NCBI GenBank assembly: GCA_964513075.1 | Contig: CAZELR010000007.1 | Coordinates: forward strand, 1-64,000 | Source of the DNA: DAOUBP01 sp964513075 | GTDB taxonomy: Bacteria; Chloroflexota; Anaerolineae; CG2-30-64-16 | DNA: 64,000 nucleotides | Reading direction: 5' to 3' | Part shown: positions 58,941 to 64,000 of the stretch, piece by piece | Layout of the letters: the number at the start of each line of letters is the position of its first letter | Numbering within the stretch: the stretch's first letter is position 1 | Notes under the pieces: model-generated | What the model was told of the DNA's origin: nothing | What the model saw: only the letters and a program-made list of their open reading frames with translations | Database searches by the model: none | Program-made: the position numbers and the translations under genes

Positions 58941-59909
58941 ATGCAGGAAACGCTCTCTCGTAATCTGGGCCTCGACCTGGTCAGGGTCACCGAAGCCGCA
59001 GCCCTGGCGGCTGGGCGCTGGATGGGGTTCGGCGATCCCGATGCAGCCGATCACGCCGCGACCGAGGCGATGGTCGCGGCGTTCGCTGGGGTCGATATCG
59101 ATGGTCATATCGTGATCGGCGAGGAAACCAAGCTGGGCGTCCACTCGCCGCTCGACACCGGCAACCGGGTGGGCAGCCGCAACGGCCCGGAGCTGGATGT
59201 GGTGGTCGATGCCATAGACGGGGCGCGCATCCTGGCCAAGTCGCACCCCGGCGCGATGAGCGTGATCGGCGCCGCGGCGCGCGGCTCGATGTTGTCGCTC
59301 TATCCGGCGGCCTATATGGATAAGATCATCGTTGGCCGTGATGCTGCCGCCGCGTTGGTGCCGGAGTGCATGGACGCTCCGGCCGCCTGGATTTTGGCGC
59401 TGGTTGCCCGCGTGAAAAAGAAGAGTGTGCGCGACCTGGTGGTGTTCGTGCTCGATCGCCCGCGGCATCAACACCTGATCGAGGAAATTCGCACCGCGGG
59501 CGCGCGCATCTTGCTGCGCTCCGAAGGCGACGTCTCCGGCGCGTTGGCCGCTGCGGCTTCTCCTATGGTGGATATTCTGATGGGCAGCGGCGGCGTGCCC
59601 GAGGGCCTCATCGCGGCGTGCGCCGCCAAAGCGGTGGGCGGGGCGATGTTGGCTCGCCTGGCGCCGCAGAGCGCCGAGGAACGCGCAGCAGTGGCCGCAG
59701 CCGGACTGGATACCAAGAGAGTCTACACCTGCGAGGATCTGGTTGCCGGCAGCCAGGTCCTTTTTGTCGCCACCGGGATCACCGACGGCGTGCTGCTCTC
59801 GGGTGTCACCTACCAGGGCAACGAAGGCCACACTGAGTCCCTCGTGCTGCGCTGCGCGACGGGGAGCCGGAGAGTGATCCAGGCGGTGCATACCATCGAT
59901 GGAGCATAA
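58941..59909 (+). CDS. glpX: Class II fructose-1,6-bisphosphatase
   Basis: 322 residues. Hydrolyses fructose-1,6-bisphosphate in gluconeogenesis. Family blocks GRWMGFGD, VIGEETKLGVHSPLDTG, VVDAIDGARILAKSHPGAMSVIGAA (metal site, DAIDGA where the usual form is DPIDGT) and GSGGVPEGLIAACAAKAVGG. AGGAGACAAGACG precedes ATG 58941. Contrasts with the PPi-type phosphofructokinase signature at 30145. Confidence 0.93.
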   Translation: MQETLSRNLGLDLVRVTEAAALAAGRWMGFGDPDAADHAATEAMVAAFAGVDIDGHIVIGEETKLGVHSPLDTGNRVGSRNGPELDVVVDAIDGARILAKSHPGAMSVIGAAARGSMLSLYPAAYMDKIIVGRDAAAALVPECMDAPAAWILALVARVKKKSVRDLVVFVLDRPRHQHLIEEIRTAGARILLRSEGDVSGALAAAASPMVDILMGSGGVPEGLIAACAAKAVGGAMLARLAPQSAEERAAVAAAGLDTKRVYTCEDLVAGSQVLFVATGITDGVLLSGVTYQGNEGHTESLVLRCATGSRRVIQAVHTIDGA

Positions 59910-59934
59910 AAGGCGTATTCCAGCTTCCTCAGTC

Positions 59935-59963
59935 TTGACCTCTACTCTCTGTTGTGATAGAAT
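59935..59963 (+). promoter_or_regulatory. Promoter of the ArsR/DUF2087 gene
   Basis: TTGACC (59935-59940), 17-nt spacer, TAGAAT (59958-59963), 39 nt before the start at 60003. Confidence 0.8.
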
Positions 59964-60002
59964 TAGTTGCGTATACATCGAATCAATTGCACGGAGGGAA
60001 GC

Positions 60003-60623
60003 ATGGAGACCGAGACACAAACCGAGGAGCTGTTGGAGTTCTTTAAGGCGTTGGCTGATCCCAACCGCCTGAAGATCATCGGGGTGCTGGCGCAGCAGCC
60101 GAGCACGGTCGAGCAGTTGGCCGCGATGCTGGGGCTGCAGCCCTCGACGACCTCGCGCCATCTGTCATACCTGGTGCACGTCGGCCTGGCCAGTGCGCGC
60201 CCCGAGGGGTACTACAACATCTATCGCTTCGAAGCCGCCGCGTTGGAGGGATTGGCGAAGCGCCTGTTGGCGCGCGAGACGCTGCCCGCGATCGCCGCGA
60301 ACGTCGACTTGGACGCATTCGATCGCAAGGTGCTGCGCGATTTCACGGGTCCGGATGGCCGCTTGAAGCAGTTGCCGGCGCAGCAGAAGAAGTTCATCGC
60401 CGTGCTGCGCCACGCGGTCACGCTGTTCGAGTTCGACACGGAATACAATGAGAAGCAGGTCAACGAGATCCTGGTGCGTCTGCACGACGACACCGCCATG
60501 CTGCGCCGCGGGCTGATCGACGTCAAGTTGATGGCGCGCGACCACGGCATCTACTGGCGGTTGCCTGACGTATCCAACTCACCGGCATTGGATCTTCACG
60601 CTGAGAGGAGGCCAGCTTCTTAG
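60003..60623 (+). CDS. ArsR-type winged-helix regulator with DUF2087 domain
   Basis: 206 residues; CGGAGGGAAGC precedes ATG 60003. The N-terminal HTH (LLEFFKALADPNRLKIIGVLAQQ; TTSRHLSYLVHVGLA) lacks the Cys pairs of metal sensors. C-terminal DUF2087 (DAFDRKVLRDFTGPDGRLKQLPAQQKKFIAVLRHAVTLFE). A probable transcription regulator; ligand unknown. Just upstream of a two-component system. Confidence 0.88.
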   Translation: METETQTEELLEFFKALADPNRLKIIGVLAQQPSTVEQLAAMLGLQPSTTSRHLSYLVHVGLASARPEGYYNIYRFEAAALEGLAKRLLARETLPAIAANVDLDAFDRKVLRDFTGPDGRLKQLPAQQKKFIAVLRHAVTLFEFDTEYNEKQVNEILVRLHDDTAMLRRGLIDVKLMARDHGIYWRLPDVSNSPALDLHAERRPAS

Positions 60624-60652
60624 TTGCCACCGTTGTACAAGTGTGGTACGAT
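60624..60652 (+). promoter_or_regulatory. Candidate promoter of the two-component system
   Basis: TTGCCA (60624-60629), 17-nt spacer, TACGAT (60647-60652), 43 nt before the kinase start. Confidence 0.65.
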
Positions 60653-60695
60653 CTTGGGTGTGCTTTATCTGCGCTAAACATTCATAGGAGGGCGC

Positions 60696-62618
60696 ATGAA
60701 TGACAGAGAAAAGCAGACGCCCCCGGCCCTGCTCTTTAGGATCCTGGATGCAGCAGCCGACGCGATCATTGCCATCGACGAGGATCAGGCGATTCTCATC
60801 TTTAGCCCTGCTGCCGAGCGCATGTTTGGCTACGGTGCCGATGAGGTGCTTGGCCGGTCGCTCGCGCTTCTTCTGCCCTTCGGCACAGCCGCCGCACACC
60901 TGCGCAGCATCCGCCACTTTGCAGCGGCCGAGGATGCCGGACGCCCGATGTCCAGCCGCGTGCCGGCCCGGGGCCGCCGCAAGGACGGCACTGAGTTCCC
61001 CATCGAGACCAGCATCGCCTCTCTCGTCCATGAAGGCCGGACCCTCTTTGTGGCGATCGCACGCGATATTACCCAGCGGCGCCACGCCGAAGCAGCGCTC
61101 GCTGAGAGCGAGGAGCGTTACCGTTCGCTTTTCGAGAACAGCATCGACGGCATTCTGCTGACCGCGCCCAACGGCGATATTCTGGCCGCAAACCCCGAGG
61201 CCTGCCGCTTGTTGGGGCGGACTGAGGAAGAGATCTGCCAGGCCGGCAGGGCAGGCATCGTGGACCTGGAAGATTCCCGGCTGCCGGCGCTGCTGGACGC
61301 GCGGGAGCAGGCAGGCAGACACCGTGGCGAGCTCACGCTGGTGCGGGGTGATGGCGCCCGGTTTCCGGCAGAGATGGCCTCGGGACTGTTCAAAGACCGC
61401 GATGGCAACCTCAGGACCAGCATGGTCTTTCGCGATATCACCGAGCGTGTTCGAACCCGCCAGCTGTTGGAGCAGCGGGTCGCGGAGCGCACCCGCGAGC
61501 TTGCCGCGCTGCTGGAAGTGGGCCGGGAAGTTGCGTCAACCCTGACGCTTGAGCCCTTGCTTGACACGGTCCTGACCAGCCTTGAGACTGTGATAGGCTA
61601 CACAGGCGCCGGCGTCGCGATCCTCAGAGACGGTGAACTGGAAGTGGCCGACTATCGGGGCCCGGTCCCCTGCCACAAAATCGTTGGCGTCCGCATCGCC
61701 CTGGAGCGCGATACCGGCTATCAACGCGTCGCGCGTACACGAGCGCCCGTGATGATCGATGATTTGGGAGACGAGATCCCGTGGCTGCAGACCGCGTGGG
61801 AGGGCTGGGACAAGGAATGGGTCGAGTCCGTACGTAGCTGGCTTGGCGTGCCGTTGATCGCGAAGGGGGAGTTGGCCGGCATGCTCTGGCTCGATCACGT
61901 CGAGCCGGGCCACTTCACCGAACACCACGCGCAGCAGGCACTAGCCTTTGCCAACCAGGCTGCGGTCGCCATCGAGAATGCCCGGCTCTACGAGCAGGCG
62001 CAGCGGGCCGCGACGATGGAGGAGCGGCAGCGGCTGTCGCGTGAGTTGCACGACTCGATCTCACAAGCGCTCTACGGCATCGTGCTGGGCGCGCGCACCG
62101 CGACCAGGCTGCTCGAACACGATCTGCCAGCAGCGGCCGAGCCACTGCAGTACGTGCTGAACCTTGCCGAGACCGCCCTGGCCGAGATGCGCGCCATGAT
62201 CTTCGAGCTGCGGCCTGACTCCCTGAAGACAGACGGACTGATCCCGGCGCTTTCGAGGCAGATGGACCTGATCAGCGCCCGGCATGGATTGGTGATGAGT
62301 GCCGAACTGGGCGAGGAGCCCGCGCTGCCCCTGCCGGCCAAAGAGGCGCTCTATCGCATAGCGCAGCAGGCGCTGCACAACACTGCCAGCCACGCGCAGG
62401 CCCGCTGCGTTTCCGTACGCCTGGCCGCGGAGCCGGAGGGCGTAACGCTTGAGATCAGCGATGACGGCTGCGGATTCGATCCCACTGCGTTGCATCCGGG
62501 CCACATGGGGCTGCAATCGATGCAGGAACGCGCGGAAAGCGTGCAAGGCGCCTGCCTGATCGAGAGCAGTCCTGGTCAAGGCACCACCGTCAGGGTACAT
62601 ATCCCGACGAAAGGCTGA
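60696..62618 (+). CDS. PAS-PAS-GAF sensor histidine kinase (NarL-type partner)
   Basis: 640 residues, no membrane segments. PAS 1 (about 12-125, AADAIIAIDEDQAILIFSPAAERMFGYG), PAS 2 (about 140-255, YRSLFENSIDGILLTAPNGDI), GAF (about 275-435), HisKA_3 with phospho-acceptor H452 (RELHDSISQALYGIVLG) and an HATPase_c domain (LEISDDGCGFD; GLQSMQERAE). GGAGGG precedes ATG 60696. Its response regulator follows after 6 nt. Signal unknown; cytoplasmic sensing. Confidence 0.93.
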   Translation: MNDREKQTPPALLFRILDAAADAIIAIDEDQAILIFSPAAERMFGYGADEVLGRSLALLLPFGTAAAHLRSIRHFAAAEDAGRPMSSRVPARGRRKDGTEFPIETSIASLVHEGRTLFVAIARDITQRRHAEAALAESEERYRSLFENSIDGILLTAPNGDILAANPEACRLLGRTEEEICQAGRAGIVDLEDSRLPALLDAREQAGRHRGELTLVRGDGARFPAEMASGLFKDRDGNLRTSMVFRDITERVRTRQLLEQRVAERTRELAALLEVGREVASTLTLEPLLDTVLTSLETVIGYTGAGVAILRDGELEVADYRGPVPCHKIVGVRIALERDTGYQRVARTRAPVMIDDLGDEIPWLQTAWEGWDKEWVESVRSWLGVPLIAKGELAGMLWLDHVEPGHFTEHHAQQALAFANQAAVAIENARLYEQAQRAATMEERQRLSRELHDSISQALYGIVLGARTATRLLEHDLPAAAEPLQYVLNLAETALAEMRAMIFELRPDSLKTDGLIPALSRQMDLISARHGLVMSAELGEEPALPLPAKEALYRIAQQALHNTASHAQARCVSVRLAAEPEGVTLEISDDGCGFDPTALHPGHMGLQSMQERAESVQGACLIESSPGQGTTVRVHIPTKG

Positions 62619-62624
62619 TAAAGC

Positions 62625-63257
62625 ATGGTCACACGCATCCTCCTTGTCGATGATCACAGTATCGTGCGCCGGGGTCTTCGCATGTTCCTCAGCCTGGAGC
62701 CTGATTTTGAAATCGTGGGCGAGGCCGCTGACGGCGCGCAGGCGGTGGAGTTGGCCCGACAATTGAAGCCCGATGTCATTTTGATGGACCTGTTGATGCC
62801 GGTGATGGACGGCATCGAAGCGACGGCCGCCATCCGGCGCGAGCTTCCTGACATCGAGATCATCGCGCTCACGAGCGTGCTGGAGGATGCATCCGTCATC
62901 GGCGCTGTGCGCGCCGGCGCTATCGGGTATCTCCTGAAGGATGCAGAGGCTGAGGATCTGTGTCGCGCCATCCGGGCCGCGGCAGCGGGGCAAGTTCAGT
63001 TGGCGCCCGAGGCGGTCGAACGTCTGATGCGTGAAGTGCGGGCGCCGGAGAACCCCGAGGCGCTGACGGAGCGGGAAACCGACGTGCTGCGGCTTGTGGC
63101 GCAGGGGCTGGCGAACAAAGAAATCGCCCGCGCACTGGATATCGGTGAAAAGACCGTCAAGAGCCACGTCAGCAATATCCTGGCCAAGCTCGGTGTACCC
63201 AGCCGGACGCAAGCTGCGCTGTACGCTGCTCGCATCGGGTTGATCAGCCTGAAGTGA
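62625..63257 (+). CDS. NarL/LuxR-type response regulator
   Basis: 210 residues. Receiver domain with D9-D10 and phospho-acceptor D55 (VILMDLLMP), T/K positions in LTSVLEDA and YLLKDAE. C-terminal LuxR HTH (LTERETDVLRLVAQGLANKEIARALDIGEKTVKSHVSNILAKL). Partner of the kinase immediately upstream. Confidence 0.95.
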   Translation: MVTRILLVDDHSIVRRGLRMFLSLEPDFEIVGEAADGAQAVELARQLKPDVILMDLLMPVMDGIEATAAIRRELPDIEIIALTSVLEDASVIGAVRAGAIGYLLKDAEAEDLCRAIRAAAAGQVQLAPEAVERLMREVRAPENPEALTERETDVLRLVAQGLANKEIARALDIGEKTVKSHVSNILAKLGVPSRTQAALYAARIGLISLK

Positions 63258-63493
63258 TCCGACGGCCGCGTGATCCAGGGTCATCCGATCTGGAATCGTC
63301 TCCGGACCGCTCCCAACCTGCGACCCCGATAGACAATCTCCTCCCTTTGGCGGATATCGTCTCCGTCCAAGGTCCCCCTCCAGGTTCCTCCCAGCGCACG
63401 TAGCACGGCGTCGCTTTTGAGCGCATACTGGCTTCAGTTTGATCGACATGCGGACGGCATGAAACCAGGTTGCGTTGAAAGGGAGATGAGGGA

Positions 63494-64000
63494 ATGGAGA
63501 CCAAACGAGGTTCGAACAGCGGAGCGCGCTGGATCCAGCGCGGCGTGATCGCCATCGCAGTCGTGGCCCTGTTGGCGGGGGCGGCTTATATGTGGGGCAA
63601 CCGCTTGAGCGCTGACACACTACCAGCGAGCAGCCAGAGAGCGGCGGAAGCTTCGGCTTCGAGTTACGGCAGTTTGCGCGGGATGTCGGCCGTGCGGGCG
63701 CTCGATGCCGCAGCCGCATTGTCAGCCAATGCCTCGGCCTCCCGGTGGGCTGGGCTGGGCGCGCAGTATCAGAAACTGAACGCAGCGAACCTGCAACGCG
63801 GGCTCGCGGCCTCGGCGGCGCGCTGGACGGCGCTGGGCGCGCAGCATGAGAAACTGGAAGCAGCGAATCTGCAACGCGGGCTCGCGGCCTCGGCGGCGCG
63901 CTGGACGGCGCTGGGTGAGCATTATCAGAAACTGGAAGCTGCGCAGCCCGCCATGGGTGTGCCACTCGAATTAGGGCAGCAATACCTCCACGAGGGAGCA
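63494..64000 (+). CDS. Membrane-anchored repeat protein, 5' part (cut by window end)
   Basis: 169 codons from ATG 63494, open to the window edge. GGGAGATGAGGG precedes the start. A membrane helix (about 17-33, GVIAIAVVALLAGAAYM) follows a basic N-terminus. The outside part is Ala/Ser-rich and contains a 26-residue repeat (LEAANLQRGLAASAARWTAL, then GAQHEK), two good units plus a degenerate first one. Amphipathic helices are likely; function unknown. Confidence 0.7.
   Translation, partial: METKRGSNSGARWIQRGVIAIAVVALLAGAAYMWGNRLSADTLPASSQRAAEASASSYGSLRGMSAVRALDAAAALSANASASRWAGLGAQYQKLNAANLQRGLAASAARWTALGAQHEKLEAANLQRGLAASAARWTALGEHYQKLEAAQPAMGVPLELGQQYLHEGA
63770..63930 (+). repeat. 78-bp tandem repeat inside the last gene
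   Basis: Two nearly identical 78-bp units (each encoding LxAANLQRGLAASAARWTAL and GxxxxK) beginning near 63777 and 63855; ALSANASASRWAGLG upstream is an older, degenerate unit. The copies differ by only a few bases, so the array is recent. Confidence 0.75.

Overview
The window looks like one chromosomal segment of a GC-rich, probably Chloroflexota (Anaerolineae-like) bacterium. This is inferred from three things: the gene mix (a tungsten-type radical SAM maturase, an apparently PPi-type phosphofructokinase with a class II GlpX, Thr-Pro-linked giant secreted proteins, CoxM/S/L-like hydroxylase genes), the many dispersed palindromes and in-frame short repeats, and sigma70-type promoters. No phylogeny was run. 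No rRNA, tRNA, CRISPR array or insertion sequence was found.

Region 1 (1-21.8 kb, nearly all + strand) is a metalloid, heavy-metal and thiol-redox island. It starts with the end of an Acr3 arsenite pump and a radical SAM/SPASM maturase, then a CxxC-membrane protein and an Fe-S protein. Next comes an ArsR repressor with a clear promoter and operator, then FmdE, TauE, FmdE, a NifX-like protein and a ferredoxin. A tightly overlapping operon follows (7514-12431): a GcvH-like lipoyl protein, two DGC-domain proteins, OsmC, a small thioredoxin, an AhpD-like protein, a membrane thioredoxin, CcdA, a monothiol glutaredoxin-like protein and a second Fe-S protein. After that are a PadR/ArsP-type permease cassette, an arsC-arsM operon in which ArsM is fused to a second methyltransferase, and a P-type ATPase/CadC-like repressor/CDF cassette for divalent metals. 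The lipoyl/DGC/thiol operon is the best candidate for an undescribed system.

Region 2 (21.8-34 kb, mostly - strand) holds an antiporter with a P-II-like partner, a MobA-like/proS/xdhC/dmpA operon, a small orphan gene, a Band 7 protein, a phosphofructokinase, a small membrane protein and two tandem paralogous lipoproteins.

Region 3 (34-48 kb, - strand) looks catabolic for N-containing heterocycles: a three-subunit molybdenum hydroxylase, a VapBC-type toxin-antitoxin pair, an NCS2 nucleobase permease with a structured leader, AllG- and AllF-like oxamate carbamoyltransferase subunits, a class III CoA-transferase, an MFS transporter, a nitrilase-type amidohydrolase and a cyclase-family amidohydrolase. 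The xdhC and MobA-like genes of region 2 probably serve the hydroxylase.

Region 4 (48-64 kb) has a LysM/CAP secreted protein divergent from a 2045-residue secreted metalloprotease with duplicated beta-propellers. It continues with a DUF2254 membrane protein, a SulP-STAS-rhodanese fusion, GlpX, an ArsR/DUF2087 regulator, a two-component system, and the start of a repeat-containing membrane-anchored protein cut by the window end.

Two genome-wide habits stand out. Short dispersed repeats sit inside reading frames without breaking them (about 25-47 kb), and several genes have a -10 box only 6-8 nt before the start codon with no ribosome-binding site, which predicts leaderless mRNAs.
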